A stretch of 64,000 bases of DNA, taken from contig NZ_JACVON010000001.1 in assembly GCF_018882385.1 (NCBI RefSeq), forward strand, positions 170,942 to 234,941, written 5' to 3'. The notes below the pieces were generated by a model. It did no database searches and was not told where the DNA came from. It worked only from the letters and a program-made list of their open reading frames with translations. Of the stretch, positions 10,001-21,800 are shown in pieces. Position 1 is the first letter of the stretch. Each line of letters opens with the position of its first letter. The stretch is from Polynucleobacter sp. 30F-ANTBAC. Its GTDB lineage: Bacteria; Pseudomonadota; Gammaproteobacteria; Burkholderiales; Burkholderiaceae. Both the position numbers and the translations under genes were made by a program.

Positions 10001-11085
10001 TTTTAGCTATTTTGAAAGAGTTCAACCTCTACGCTTGCAGCCATGTGGTGGCGAAGCCGAATACCAATGGCCAAATTGAAGTGTGGCGCGATGCTAAGAA
10101 AATCTTGGATGTGCCTCGCCATGTCTTGCACAAGCTATGGCAGAGCACCAGCTGGCAGATTGCACGTTTACGTGACAACCCGGATTGCGCCGATAGCGAG
10201 AACAACCTCGTTGATAACCTCGCCGATGCTGGTATGCAGCCCAAGCTCACCTTCGATCCAAGTGAGAACGTGGCAGCTCCGTACATTGCTAAAGGTATTA
10301 AACCCAAAGTCGCGATACTTAGAGAGCAGGGCGTTAACTCCCATCTCGAGATGGCTTATGCCATGGACTGGGCAGGTTTCTCAAGCTATGACGTTCACAT
10401 GAGCGACCTGATTGCCGGTAGAGTCAATTTAAAAGATTTCCAAGGCTTGGTAGCTTGTGGTGGTTTTAGTTATGGTGACGTATTAGGTGCTGGTGAGGGT
10501 TGGGCCAAGTCCATCCTATTTAATGCTGCCATCAAGGATCAGTTCCAAACCTACTTCAATCGTCAAGATACCTTTGGTTTGGGTATTTGTAACGGTTGCC
10601 AAATGATGTCTAACTTGGCCAGCATTATTCCGGGTGCGGACACTTGGTCAAAATTCACTCGTAACCAGTCTGAGCAGTATGAGGCTCGTTTGGTCATGGT
10701 TGAGGTTACAAAATCACCATCGATCTTCTTGCAAGGCATGGCCGGTAGCCAATTACCGATTGCTGTGGCTCACGGTGAAGGTTTCGCTAACTTTAGCCAG
10801 CAGGGCAATCAAGCACAAACTCAAGCTAAAGGCTTGGTTGCGTTACGATTTGTGGATAACCAAGGTCAGCCAACTCAAACCTACCCATTGAATCCAAACG
10901 GTTCACCAGACGGTATTACGGGGTTAACAACGCCGGATGGTCGCTTTACGGTGCTCATGCCTCACCCAGAGCGTGTATTCAGAACGGCACAAATGAGTTG
11001 GGCTCCAAAGCAATGGAACGATATCCAAGATGGGGCCAGCCCATGGATGCGCATGTTCCGTAACGCTAGGGCTTGGACTAAATAA
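7051..11085 (+). CDS. purL: Phosphoribosylformylglycinamidine synthase (FGAM synthase)
   Basis: PurL makes FGAM from FGAR, ATP and glutamine in step 4 of purine synthesis. This is the large single-chain form of proteobacteria: 1344 residues with an N-terminal PurS-like region, a duplicated AIRS-type synthase core with ATP-binding stretches such as [20 protein letters not shown], and a C-terminal class I glutamine amidotransferase. The glutaminase triad is Cys1180 (GICNGC), His1305 and Glu1307 (PHPER). The start at 7051 gives an N terminus ([14 protein letters not shown]) that matches the family start, so I keep it. A weak hairpin follows. No other purine gene lies next to it. Confidence 0.98.
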   Translation: MPANHCFLSLPGSKSLSQFRQQRLLSSLAEQGVELTQIQAQFMHFVWSPAPIAGEALTVLKGLLNYGEPFVLEEAKGLFAGKQDQAVVAPRLGTISPWASKATDIAHHCGLDVLRIERGLQVYWTSKKALNEAQKQIVLAVIHDRMTEITLPNVEAAGELYQLLNDKHFTRIDILQGGKAALEVANTTMGLALSEDEVEYLVENFKKLNRNPSDVELMMFAQANSEHCRHKIFNASWTIDGLEQDKSLFAMIRNTHQLQPNGTIVAYSDNSAIMAGCEAEVWAPNQQQEYVKSTRLTHTLMKVETHNHPTAIAPYPGASTGSGGEIRDEGATGIGGKPKAGLSGFSVSNLNLPGSQLPWDQQPYGKPERIASALQIMIEGPLGGAAFNNEFGRPNLGGYFRVFEQTIDGERRGYHKPIMIAGGIGAIDDGHTHKKEIKAGNLLVQLGGPGMRIGMGGGAASSMATGANTADLDFDSVQRGNPEIERRAQEVINACRAMGENNPIVSIHDVGAGGLSNAFPELADGAGLGAIFDMRKVPLEESGMSPAEIWCNESQERYVLAITKESLPILQAMCERERCPIAVVGETTTERQLLLVDTKEADGKNERLPIDMPMEVLLGKPPRMHRDVKRIDKQLPEVDLTDVQLDIAASLVLQHPTVASKSFLITIGDRTVGGLNARDQFVGPWQVPVADAAVTLMDYKGYRGEAMSMGERTPLAVMNAPAAARMAVAESITNILSADIDKIEDIKLSANWMAACGNPGEDAKLFDSVKAVGMELCPALGISIPVGKDSLSMRTQWSDDTTAEKKAVTSPVSLIISAFAPVVDTRQTTTPLLQTKDEQGQALDTEIILIDLGRSKSRMAGSILAQVIDQAGQSTPDLDDPQDLKNLASAIIKMRREGLLLAYHDRSDGGLFAAATEMAFTSHVGVSLNVDMLVLDKDHESDFGDAKNWAQQVSGRRNDLTLRALFNEELGALIQVKRSDRDAVLAILKEFNLYACSHVVAKPNTNGQIEVWRDAKKILDVPRHVLHKLWQSTSWQIARLRDNPDCADSENNLVDNLADAGMQPKLTFDPSENVAAPYIAKGIKPKVAILREQGVNSHLEMAYAMDWAGFSSYDVHMSDLIAGRVNLKDFQGLVACGGFSYGDVLGAGEGWAKSILFNAAIKDQFQTYFNRQDTFGLGICNGCQMMSNLASIIPGADTWSKFTRNQSEQYEARLVMVEVTKSPSIFLQGMAGSQLPIAVAHGEGFANFSQQGNQAQTQAKGLVALRFVDNQGQPTQTYPLNPNGSPDGITGLTTPDGRFTVLMPHPERVFRTAQMSWAPKQWNDIQDGASPWMRMFRNARAWTK

Positions 11086-11098
11086 CTTGTCGTTCTAG

Positions 11099-11123
11099 TG
11101 GGGTCTGCCGATGGTAGATCCCA
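11099..11123 (+). terminator. Weak hairpin after purL
   Basis: An 8-bp stem (tggggtct / agatccca, one G-T wobble) with a 9-nt loop begins 13 bp after the purL stop. Only a pyrimidine-rich stretch follows, so terminator function is uncertain. Confidence 0.35.
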
Positions 11124-11196
11124 TTCAACATCATCCTTCTATTTCTGAAATCTTCATTAAGTATTCTTTTGTTTTTCAGCGATATAAAATATAGAA

Positions 11197-11373
11197 ATGA
11201 ATCCATTAATCAAATCTATTCCAGAGTTCCTTAACCATGAGGAGGAAGTAGCATTCTGGGAACAAAATGACACATGTGATTACTTTGACTTCAGTAAAAG
11301 TATTAGGGTTGATAAAGTAGCTATGTCAAACTTATCGCCAACTTCTTTATTAGTAGCTGGGCATTCAGATTAA
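11197..11373 (+). CDS. Short CopG-type antitoxin remnant (58 aa)
   Basis: This small frame encodes 58 residues. The segment FLNHEEEVAFWEQNDTCDYF resembles the start of the CopG-type type II antitoxins (the pattern E-x-E-x-x-FW-x-x-x-D-x-x-D-Y). The family normally continues, after a 'NLxPS'-like stretch, into a ribbon-helix-helix DNA-binding domain. Here the matching NLSPTS is followed within 8 residues by the stop codon, and I find no ribbon-helix-helix in the other frames downstream. No toxin gene lies on either side. It is most likely a decayed orphan antitoxin and may not be functional. There is an A/T-rich stretch but no clear ribosome site before the ATG. Confidence 0.5.
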   Translation: MNPLIKSIPEFLNHEEEVAFWEQNDTCDYFDFSKSIRVDKVAMSNLSPTSLLVAGHSD

Positions 11374-11396
11374 TACAAAGTTGAACCAGTTAAATG

Positions 11397-11424
11397 AGGC
11401 TCAATCATTGAGCCTTATTCTTTT
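11397..11424 (+). terminator. Hairpin with T-rich tail before the methyltransferase-like gene
   Basis: AGGCTCAAT and ATTGAGCCT form a perfect 9-bp inverted repeat around one base (11397-11415), followed by a T-rich tail (tattctttt). It separates the antitoxin relic from the next gene and ends just before that gene's Shine-Dalgarno. Confidence 0.5.
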
Positions 11425-11437
11425 ATCGGAGGCCGCC

Positions 11438-12340
11438 ATGGCTAAAAAACAATCATCCACCCCTCAGGTTAAGTTAACCAAGGTCAATCAAAAGGATAGT
11501 AAGCCTCAGTTTGCTCCCGTAACCTTCTCGGAAGAGCATGGTGTCAGATTTTTGCATTTTGGTACTTGGTGGGTGCAGGGTGCTATGCGGATTTGTAAGC
11601 CTGACTTCATTGAACTAGAGTATGCCCAGCAGATGATGGCAGGATTACTATTCCTAGATCCAAATGACAAGCGCTTAACTCAGGTTAAGAATAGGTCATC
11701 AAAAACCAGCGCGTTAACAATTGACTCATCCAAGGCTGCGAAACCATTCCATATGGTTCAGTTAGGGTTGGGTACAGGGGCTTTAACCAAGTTTGCGCAT
11801 AAGCATTTCCCTAAGGCAAAGGTTACGGCTATTGATTTAAACCCAGCGGTGATTGTTGCAGCTCGTGTGATGTTTAATCTACCGGCACCTAATAAGAACT
11901 TGGAGTTATTAGAAACGGATGCTCTTCACTATGTGACAAGTAAGAATAATCAAGAATCCATTGATTTATTACAAGTGGACTTATATGACGCCACAGCAAG
12001 AGGGCCTGTTTTAAGTTCAGCAGAGTTTTATGAAGGTTGTTTTAATAGTTTAAAAACTACCGGTGTTATGACAGTCAATTTATTTGGTAATCATAAAAGC
12101 TTTAAAACTAATATTAATAATATATGTAATGCATTTAATAATAGAGTTTTAGTATTCCAACAGGTTCACGATTGCAATGTTGTGGTTATTGCATTTAAGG
12201 GACCGCATTTAGAAGTTGAATGGAAGGATGTTAAAGCCCGAGCTGACTATCTTGAAAAGCATTATGGCTTACCAACCCAAACTTGGGTGCCAGGCCTCCG
12301 GTCTGAGAACGTAGGGCAGGAGACCTTTTTGGCTATCTAA
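11438..12340 (+). CDS. Spermidine-synthase-like SAM-fold protein
   Basis: This 300-residue protein has a Rossmann-type SAM-binding fold. Motif I is GLGTG at 110-114, the motif II acidic residue is Asp133 (AIDLNP), and VDLYDATARGP carries Asp181 and Asp184 where polyamine aminopropyltransferases have their catalytic D-x-x-D-x-x-GP region. The best family label is therefore spermidine synthase-like; a methyltransferase function is possible because such cytosolic homologues often lack proven aminopropyl transfer. I chose the ATG at 11438 because a strong GGAGG lies 5 bp before it (11428-11432). An in-frame TTG at 11381 precedes a hairpin and has no ribosome site. A good terminator follows. It stands alone as a transcription unit. 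Confidence 0.8.
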   Translation: MAKKQSSTPQVKLTKVNQKDSKPQFAPVTFSEEHGVRFLHFGTWWVQGAMRICKPDFIELEYAQQMMAGLLFLDPNDKRLTQVKNRSSKTSALTIDSSKAAKPFHMVQLGLGTGALTKFAHKHFPKAKVTAIDLNPAVIVAARVMFNLPAPNKNLELLETDALHYVTSKNNQESIDLLQVDLYDATARGPVLSSAEFYEGCFNSLKTTGVMTVNLFGNHKSFKTNINNICNAFNNRVLVFQQVHDCNVVVIAFKGPHLEVEWKDVKARADYLEKHYGLPTQTWVPGLRSENVGQETFLAI

Positions 12341-12355
12341 GGCCATCTTTCAGAG

Positions 12356-12378
12356 CTTGTAACCAAGCTTGGTACAAG
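12356..12378. repeat. Inverted repeat after the spermidine-synthase-like gene
   Basis: CTTGTA and TACAAG flank the palindrome CCAAGCTTGG, with one unpaired A. The element lies 15 bp after the stop codon and upstream of the T-tract terminator. Its role is not evident. Confidence 0.5.
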
Positions 12379-12400
12379 TCTAGGTAAAGGATCCAAGACC

Positions 12401-12435
12401 ATTCCCGATCATTAACCGCGATGGGGATTTTTTTT
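12401..12435 (+). terminator. Rho-independent terminator
   Basis: ATTCCC pairs with GGGGAT, an inner ATC/GAT pair extends the stem past a bulge, and eight T residues follow (12428-12435). It ends the spermidine-synthase-like unit and insulates the adhesin locus. Confidence 0.7.
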
Positions 12436-12442
12436 GCTTAAT

Positions 12443-12494
12443 GATGGTTGATAGATGGTTAATTTGACCTTAAATTAACCATCTCTTAACCATC
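12443..12494. repeat. 23-bp inverted repeat, candidate operator
   Basis: Two 23-bp arms (12443-12465 and 12472-12494) match with two mismatches around a 6-bp centre. Each arm itself contains two GATGGTT-like half-sites, so four related half-sites are arranged symmetrically. It sits about 340 bp before the adhesin 1 start, just past the upstream terminator. Confidence 0.6.
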
Positions 12495-12774
12495 GGCAAT
12501 ACATTGTTTGTAAAACCCTTGGTTAAGTTGAGAAAAAATGAAGTCTTGTTAGAAAAAAATAAGTCTAAAAATCACAAAGACACCTCTTTTTAAGAGGTTG
12601 ATTTCAAACAATGAAACAGTCATTTTTAGATCTTGTTTTTCACTCAAAAACACATCATAAATTTTTCGTTCTAAGTTCGTTATGTTGGCTTGCAAGTCAA
12701 TGCATAAAGACATCTTAGCCTTGTAGCTAATATTAAAAATCACTCTGAATTCCTACAATCTCGTCACGCCAAGA

Positions 12775-12795
12775 AATCACTTTAAATAAGTGATT
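12775..12795 (+). promoter_or_regulatory. Hairpin in the 5' leader of adhesin 1
   Basis: A perfect 8-bp stem (AATCACTT / AAGTGATT) with a 5-nt loop ends 38 bp before the TTG start. It could influence translation or mRNA stability; this is inferred from position only. Confidence 0.4.
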
Positions 12796-12833
12796 GATTT
12801 GCTAATTTTTTATCGATAAAAAAATTAAATCAT

Positions 12834-15800
12834 TTGAAGCCATTTCGTAGATCAATTCTGAGTGTTGGAGCGCTTGTCCTTTTGGGACCAAGTCTCGCTT
12901 TTGCACAAGCTCAGGTTGCTGCCAATGCGCTACCTACTGGCGGCCAAGTGGTTGCGGGTCAGGTTCAAATCAATACAGTACCAGCAACACGAACAACACT
13001 GAACGTTGTTCAAACGTCTCAACGTGCAGTGGTCAACTGGAACAGCTTCAACATCGGTGCTAATGCCCGTGTCGAGATCATTCAGCCGAATGCTCAAGCT
13101 GTGATCCACAACCGTGTGGTGTCTGCAAGCCCGACGCAAATCGACGGCATGCTCAAGTCCAACGGTCAGGTTGTGATCTCTAACGCTAAAGGCGTTACTT
13201 TTGGTACATCGGCTCAGATTGACGTAGGTGCCATCGTTGCGACAACGATGGACATGAGCGACAAAGACTTCATGGACGGCAAGAACACCTACAAGGGTGA
13301 TGGCACTGGTGCGGTGGTCAACTACGGCAAGATCCAGACAAATGATGCTAAAGGCTATGTGGCTTTATTGGCTCCCGAAGTTCGTAACGAAGGCTACATC
13401 TTGGCTAGAGGCGGTGCCGCTAACACGGTCGCTATGGCCAGTGGTTCTCAGATCACCTTGGACTTCCGCGGTGACCAGCTGATGAACGTCAAGGTAGACG
13501 CTTCTGCCTTCAAGTCTCTAATTGAGAACAAGCGTTTGGTACAGGTAGAAGGTGGCTTGGTGGTGATCGCCGCTAACTCCGCCGCTCAGTTGATGGGTTC
13601 AGTGATTAAGAACAGCGGCCGCATTAGTACTAGCAGCATGGTCAGACATGGCGGTATCGTTGAGATCTTGGCGGATACGGTTCAAAACCTAGGCTCTATC
13701 GTGGCTAACGCCATGGGCAGTACAGGTAACGGCGGCCAGATCAGCCTCAAAGGCAATATCATCGCTCTAGCCGATAGCAGCAAGATCAAGGCCAACGCCA
13801 AAGAGCAGGGCAATGGCGGACAAATCATCGTTCTATCTAATAAGAAGACCCAGGTATCTGGCATCCTAGAAGCCATGGGCGGTAAGACCCGTGGTAACGG
13901 TGGCTTCATCGACACCAGCTCTAAAGAAGTACTCGAGATCAGCAGCCAGACTAAGGTTGATACATCAGCTAGAAACATCCTAGGCAAAGCCGGTACTTGG
14001 CTATTGGATCCTATGGATCTCCTAATAACCTCAAGCTTTGCTCAGGTAATCAGCGATGCGTTGCAAAATAACAACGTGACGGTTCAGGTACAGGGTAACG
14101 TTTGTTTAGGTGGTAACTGCACCCAAAACGGTAGCGGTAACCTTACCATCGATCAGGGTGTAACCATCACGAAGACAGGTAGTGCCAGAACTGTTTTAAC
14201 CTTCTTGGCGGATGGCACCTTCTTTAACTATGGCACGATTAACCAAGCAGCTAGTTCCATCCTTGATGTAGTGATCCACGCTCAAGATGTTAACTTGGCT
14301 CAAAACAGCAGCATCGAAGTGAACAAAGTAACTATCACGGCAGTTAACTCTGTGACAGGTTACGGTAGCATCGTTGGTGCAGGATCCAACCCATTAGTTA
14401 ACATCCTAGCGAACGTCTTTAACTTCCACGGTGTGATCTCGGCAAATGGATTGATTGGTAATCAAGGCCAAACCCAAAATCCTGGTTCTATTCGAATTAC
14501 TGCTCAAGATATTATTTTGTCTTCGATTGCTCGATTAGAAGCAAACGGTCCAAGTAATGGCGGTACGATTACATTAAGTGCTAATGGCACAGGTCATATT
14601 ATTATTGAAGGTGTTATTCAAACAAATGGTGGTAATGGTCGTGGTGGAGAGATTACTATTTCTCAAGCCGACGATATTCAAATCAATAACGCTATTATTC
14701 AATCCAACGCAAATAATGGCGGCAGTATTCAAATAATCACCAACTCTGGTGATTTAATTCTCCAAAATGCATTAATCCAAACCAACGGTTCAAATGGCCG
14801 AGGTGGTTCTATTGGAATATCCGCCACTAATAATACTTTTATCTCAGATTCTAATATCGAGGCAAAAGGATTTAATCAGGGTGGCAGAATCTTAATCGGC
14901 AATGATGCAGATAATGGCACATTGCCGTTTTCTATTTATACAGGCATCAATAGCAATACCGTTGTATCAACAGATCAGTTAGGTCTGTTCAATCCAGACT
15001 TTATCGGCGGCTTCATTGAAACATCAGGCGATACACTTAACCTCTTAGGAACAATCAATGCGGGTAGGGGTGGTATGTGGCTGTTGGATCCTACCAATGT
15101 CACAATCAGTTCTACAGCATCATCGGGTGGTGACTTAACGTCAGCCCAAGGTCAAGCGACCACATCTAACTTCAATACAACTCAGATTCAGACCGCTATT
15201 AATAGTGGCACAAGCGTTACCATTATTGCCTCAGGTACTATTACCCAGACCACAGCATTAGTATTCAACGTGACTGGAGCAGGCTTAACACCAACGCTCA
15301 CTCTCAATAACACCAGCGGCTCCAAACAGAACATCACCTTAATTGCGATGACTGATAATTCATCGGGTGCTGGATCTGGTGTCAGTCTTCAGGCTATGTC
15401 ATCTGGTGGTGGAATCATTCTTAACGGTGTGCTGACGCTTAAAGGCTCTGTTACTTTAGATAATACGTATGGTGGTACTGCTGGTGCAGGTGGAACTCCA
15501 ACGTCTGGTTTTATTACGAGCAGTAACGCCCCAACATTTGCAAGCGCAATCAGAGGTGTTGATGTGGGTGCAGCGATTAACGCAAATGGAGGCATCACTC
15601 TTAAAGGCGCCTCCATAGCTGGTTACTACTCGGTAGATGTCACAGCAGCGATTGCCTCAAGTCTTGGTTCTATTAATATTTTTGGGGCGGGTACTAATTA
15701 TTCTGTCCATAGTACGGCAGGGGGCACGATCAATGCATCAGTTGGTTCGGTGACGATTAATGGCACATCAACCACTGGCATCTCCGTGGAGATGCTCGCC

Positions 15801-18800
15801 TTAATCACTGCCAAAACAGGCATCACCATTAACGGTAACGCCTCTGGATCAGCAGCAACTACTGTCTCTCTTGGTGCTATGAAGATTAATGCTGGTGGCG
15901 GAAATATCATTGTCACAGCCAATGATGTCTCTACTGGTACTAATACGGGTATTTATCAAGCTGGAGCAATCACCAATAGTGCAGTAGGTTCAAGTATTAG
16001 CTTCACAACCAATGGCAAGATCAACCAAACAGGTGCCATTGCTTTAGTAGCGAACACCGGCAGTACTGCTGCCAATATTTTTTATGACACAACCAGCGGC
16101 AACAAAGCTGGCAACATCACACTCGGCGATATCAGTGTTGCTGCAGGCACTAACAACGCACCAATTAATGTCACCGCTAAATCCTCAGGATCTACGATTA
16201 CTGCGAGTGTTATTGGAACGGCAGCATTGCCACTGCCGGGTTCCATTACTTTGGACAATACCTATGGAATTGTGAACGGTACACCAACCAGTCGTTTTAT
16301 TAACGCCATAACTGCCAATTTAAGCACTTTAGCCACAACAGCAGATGGCGTGATTATTGGTGCTAGTGCTGCTTTGAATACCACTGGGAATATTTTGATC
16401 AATGCTGTCAGTAATGGCGGAGTAGGTATTCGTTATGACTCTGCCATTAAATCAACGGCTGGTAACGTTACATTCAATGCTGCCACAACGAATTACTACG
16501 GTGTCTTCACCAGTAACGCTTCATTAATTACAGCAAATAACATCACCATCAATGCCTCATCAACCACAACCACTTCAGGCTGGTTGGCTCAAATAGGTGC
16601 TCTCACTATTAATACAGCATCTACCGGCGGTGACATTTCTGTTACTTCAATCGCAGGGACTTCAGGTGGCGGTAACGGTATTTACCAATCTGGAGCTATC
16701 AACGGAGCCAGTGGCTCTGATATGACATTCATAACCAATAATAAGATTGATATTAATGGTTCCATTACAGCGGCAGCTAATACCAGTGGCTCAGCAGCAA
16801 GCATTACGTTCGACACCACTCGCGGTACTTCAGCGTCAACGATTTCAAATACGACGTTTACCGTATCCTCAACCGGCACAAGCACCTCAGCGATTAACTA
16901 CATTGCGAAGTCAGCTGGTAGCAATATCAATCCTGGATTGATTGCCACCACGTCTTTGCGTTTACCTGGTTTCATCCTTTTAGATAACACCTATGGTTGT
17001 ACTGGTGCAAGCTGTACCCCAGCTTCTGAATTCATCAACACCACAACGAATAATCTAACGACTTTAGCAAGCACTGCTCATGGTATTACGATTGATAACG
17101 CCATCTATGCATCTGGCAACATCACGCTCAGTGGTGTGAGCAAAGGTTCTTTTGGTATTAACTATTCAACAAACATCGGCTCGTCGGCGGGGGATGTGGT
17201 CTTAAATGGTTCATCGACCGATTACTATGGCGTCTACACCAGTAATGATTCATTGATAAATGCTAACAATATTACGATTGTTGGCAGAGCTGGGGCTGCA
17301 CATACAGGATGGTTAGTTCAAGCTGGTGCATTGACTATTAATCCAGGTGTAAATGCGGGCGATATTGCCATCAATGCATTTAGTGCTGATACAGGTGGCC
17401 GTCTAGGTATTTATCAATCGGGTGCGATTAATGCAGCCAATGGCTCTAATATTTCATTCACATCAAATAACAAAATTGATCAAAACGGCACTTTTTATAT
17501 AGCAGCCAATACCAGCGGTAGTGCAGTCAATCTTACTTTTGATACAACTAGCGGTCTAAAAACATCAAGTATTTCAACAGGCACTTTAACGATTGCTGCA
17601 TCAGGCAGTTCGTCTGACATCAACTTTATTGCGAAAGCGGCTGGCGGTAACATCAATCCTAGCTTGATTGCAACCTCGACAATACCTTTGCCGGGCTACA
17701 TCCTTCTTGATAATACGTATGGATGTTCTGGAAGTGGCTGCACGCCAGCAACAGGTTTTATCAACACGACTAGCAATAACTTAGTCGCTCTAGCCACAAC
17801 CTCTGCTGGCGTGACAATGGATAACGCTATCTTTGCAAGGGGTGATATCACTTTAAATGGTGTAAGTAATAATGCTCAGGGTGTTAACTACAGTGTTCAG
17901 ATCAAATCAACTGCTGGTGATGTAGCTTTAAATGGCGGCACAACTGGTAATTACGGTGTCTTTAATAGCACTGAATCTTTGATCTACGGTAATAACATCA
18001 GCATTACTGGAAGAGCGACTTCAGTTGTTAATGGCTACTTGGCCCAAGTCGGTTCATTCACGATTAATCCAACTGCAGAGGGTGGTGATATCACGGTGAC
18101 TGCCATGGGCGTTGCTGGTGGTGGTAATGGTATTTATCAGACAGGCGCCATTGGTGGTGCCAGCGGCTCAGATATCAGTTTTATTTCTAATAACCGTATT
18201 GACCAAAACGGCGCCATTACTTTAGCGCTTAATACCAGCGGGTCTGCTGGCAATATTACCTATGACACAAGTCGAGGCACCAGTGCATCGACTATTAGCA
18301 CGGGTCCTCTCAGCTTTGCTGCTGGAACTAGCACCTCAACGGTGAACTATTCCGTTCTGACATCCGGTGCTCCAATTGTGATTCGCAATGCTGTTACCGT
18401 TCCAGGTCTCATTACTTTGGATAACACCTATGGATGTTCAGGTGCTGATTGCACCCCATTTACTGGGTACTTCAATAAAAATTTGGCTTCTTGGCACACC
18501 CAAGTAGTGACGGGTCAGGGTATTAACATTGGCGCTGCCATGAATGGTGCAGCATTGACCATCAATGGCGTTAATTCAGGTGGCGGGGCAGCAGTGATGC
18601 TGCGGGCAGTTATTACTGCAACGACTGGCAATATCAATATTACAGGTCTAGGCACATCAGGTTTTGGCGTGAGCAATAACTATGGTGGAGCTTGGGCTGC
18701 TACGGGTATCACAGCCAATAGTGGGGCCGTCAATATCACCGGCACAGCAACCACTTCCGGTGATGGTATTGAGCTAGGTTCAACGGCCACAATTAGTGCC

Positions 18801-21800
18801 AAGTCCATCACGGTAATTGGTGCAACGGACACGGGAACCTACGCCACATTCTTGGATGCCATGACCATCGTTGCGGGTGGTACCAATCTGAACGTAACCG
18901 GTACGGTTGGTGTTACAACCAATACAGGTATTTATCAAACTGGTGCTATTACTAATAATGCCACTGGGTCTAATATCAGCTTTTTTACGAATGGCAAGAT
19001 TAACCAAACCGGCGCCATTGCCCTAGTTGCCAACACAACTTCTACCGCCGTGAGTATTACGTACAACACCACCACTGGCTCAAAAGGGTCCTCCGTGGTT
19101 TCTGGAGCGATTACAGTAGCTGCAGGCACCAATGCTTCTCCGATTAACTACATTATCAAAACACTGGGTGCTTCGATTAATCCAGCTGCAATTGGTACAG
19201 CTATCAACCCATTGCCTGGTTATATCTTGTTGGATAACTCGTACGGTTGCTCTGGCACTAATTGCACACCGGTCACTGACTTCATTAATGCAACAACGAA
19301 TAATCTAGCATCACTGGGAACAGGAGTAACTGGTGTCACCATTAATAACTTGATCTTTTCTACTGGCAGCATCACCGTTAACGGGGTGACTGGTGGTGCG
19401 GGTCAAAAAGGTATCGATATCACGGTTAATCTGACATCGACTGCTAATGCCATCACTTTAAATGGCGTTACCACAACGGGTTATGGAGTTTATGCGCCTA
19501 GTACTTTATTAACCGCGCATCACATCACGATTAACGGTACAGCATCAGCAGCGCCTACATGGGTGATCCAGATTGATGCTTTAAAGATCAATGGTGGATC
19601 AATTGGTGGCAGTATCTTTGTTAAGGGAACTGTCATTGGTATTCCTGGTACAGCGGGCGGTATATATCAGGGTACTGGGGCCATTACGGGTGCAAGTGGC
19701 TCCAATATCAGCTTCATATCCAACAACAATATCAGTCAAAACGGTGCGATTGGTTTGGCGGCTAATACCAGTGGTACAGCTGCCAACATCACTTATGACA
19801 TCACTGCCGGTAATAAGACTTCAACATTGCTGACGGGTGGGTTATCGATTCCGACGGGATCCACTTCATCAATTAACTACATCATTAAAACAGCTGGCTC
19901 AGCCATCAATCCAGGCACGATTGGTAGTGCCTCACTCAGCTTGCCTGGTTACGTTTTATTAGATAACACCTATGGTTGTTCAGGAGCTGGGTGCACTCCC
20001 GTGACTGGCTTTATCAATCCTATCACTAATAACTTAGGTACTTTTGCAACAGCCTCTAATGGTGTCACGATCAATAGCGCCATTTACGCAAGAGACAATA
20101 TTAGTGTTTATGGTGTTTCAACAACTGGTCAGGCCATTTCGTACTCCGTCGCCATAACATCCACAAGCGGCTCGGTTGTGATGAATGGCAGCACAGTATC
20201 TGGTTATGGTGTTTATACCGGAGGCGCTTTAATTACGGCGAATAACATCACGATCACAGGTTTAGCCACTGCTGCACCTTCGTGGGTTGTTCAAATTGAT
20301 GCTTTAAAGATCAACACGGCATTTGTGGGTGGCAATATATCAGTGATCGGTAATGTCATTAACCTACCAGGAGCTGCTGGTGGTATTTATCAGAGTGGCG
20401 CAATTACTGCAGCCAATGGTTCGAATATCAGCTTCATTTCTAATAATGACATCAGCCAAGGGGGCGCGATTGCATTGGTAGCGAATACCAGTGGAGCTGC
20501 AGCAAATGTCACTTATGACACGACAAGCGGTAACAGTACATCAACGATCTCTGCTGGCGCCTTAACAATTGCAACAAACACACTTGGCTCAGACATTAAC
20601 TATATTGTTAAATCTGCTGGCTCAACGATTGATCCCGGCGCTATCGGCAGCACAACAGTGAGCTTGCCGGGTTATGTGCTGCTGGATAACACCTACGGTT
20701 GTACCGCATCGACTCCAGCTTGTACGCCTGTATCCGGCTTCATCAATACCACAACAGCCAATCTCACAAGCTTGGCCACCACTGGTAATGGTGTAACTAT
20801 CAATGGCGTAATCGTTGCTAAAAATAATATTACCGTTAATGGTGTGAATAGTGATGGCAATAAAGCCATCACTATTTCAGTCAATATCACTTCGCTCAAT
20901 GGCTCTGCCAACTTCAATGGCGGCACAACGACAGGTCATGCTCTTTATAGCGCCACATCCTTAATTACTGCCAATAACATCACGATTCTTGGAACGGCGA
21001 CTGCGGCACCATCTTGGGTTATCCAAATGGATGCCATGAAGATTAATGCTGCAGGCGGCAATATAGTCGTCACTGGTCATGTGATCAACACTCCAGGAGC
21101 CAACGGTGGTATTTATCAATCCGGTGCTATCACTGGTGCAGTGGGATCTAACATCAGTTTCATTTCCAATAATGATATTGATCAAAATGGAGCAATTGCA
21201 TTAGTAGGAAATAGTGGTTCAGCAGTCAATATCACTTATGACACTACAGCTGGTGACAAAACTTCTTCAATATCAACTGGTGCTGTCACTATTACAGGCG
21301 GATCTACTTCTGCCATTAACTATCTGGTTAAAACTAATGGCGCCACCATTTCAGTACCGGCTATCACTGTGCCAGGTTATATCCTCTTGGATAACTCGTG
21401 CAATGGTTGCAGCACAGCAACAACTCCAGCAAATGCCGCTCTTAATGGTGCAGGAGTCACCTTAAGAGGTGCTCTGGTATCAGGTAGCCTTGCCGGATCA
21501 ACGGGTATCACGATCAATGCAGTAGCCAATGGTTCTGGTGTTGGTTTCACACAGGCTGCTCACGCCATAACCTCTACTACAGGTGGTGTCACCATTACTG
21601 TTAATGGTCAAACAGGTACTGGCTACACCAGCTCTGGCGCTATCTTAGCAACGGGTCAAACAATCACCATCAACACAACGACCACCACCGCTGCGGGTAT
21701 CAGTACCTCTGGCACGATCAATGGTGGGGTGGTTAACTTAAGTAGCAATCAAACAACAGCAGGGGCAACCTTAGTACCTATTTATGCTGTTGGCTTGATC

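Larger units (their letters stand above)
12436..12833. promoter_or_regulatory. Long AT-rich leader upstream of adhesin 1
   Basis: About 400 bp without a credible gene. It holds a 23-bp inverted repeat with GATGGTT/TTAACC half-sites (12443-12494), a separate GGTTAAGTTGA (12521-12531) that recurs exactly upstream of the transporter gene, an ACCTCTT/AAGAGGT hairpin (12582-12598), and a hairpin near the start codon. A TACAAT (12754-12759) could be a -10 box, but no good -35 accompanies it. The length and the symmetric sites suggest regulated transcription of the giant gene. Confidence 0.5.

Noticed and set aside
11381..11437. TTG at 11381 as start of the spermidine-synthase-like gene
   Set aside because: No ribosome site, and it lies before a hairpin; the ATG at 11438 has GGAGG at ideal spacing.
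12549..12743. 64-codon minus-strand frame upstream of adhesin 1
   Set aside because: AT-rich, with no recognisable family and no ribosome site. It overlaps hairpins of the control region.
12930..13139. Minus-strand open frames inside both adhesin genes (for example 12930-13139, 22463-22849, 35240-35566, 53609-53980)
   Set aside because: They mirror the repetitive, Thr/Ala/Val-rich coding strand, repeat with it, lack ribosome sites and family-like sequence, and lie inside clearly coding DNA.
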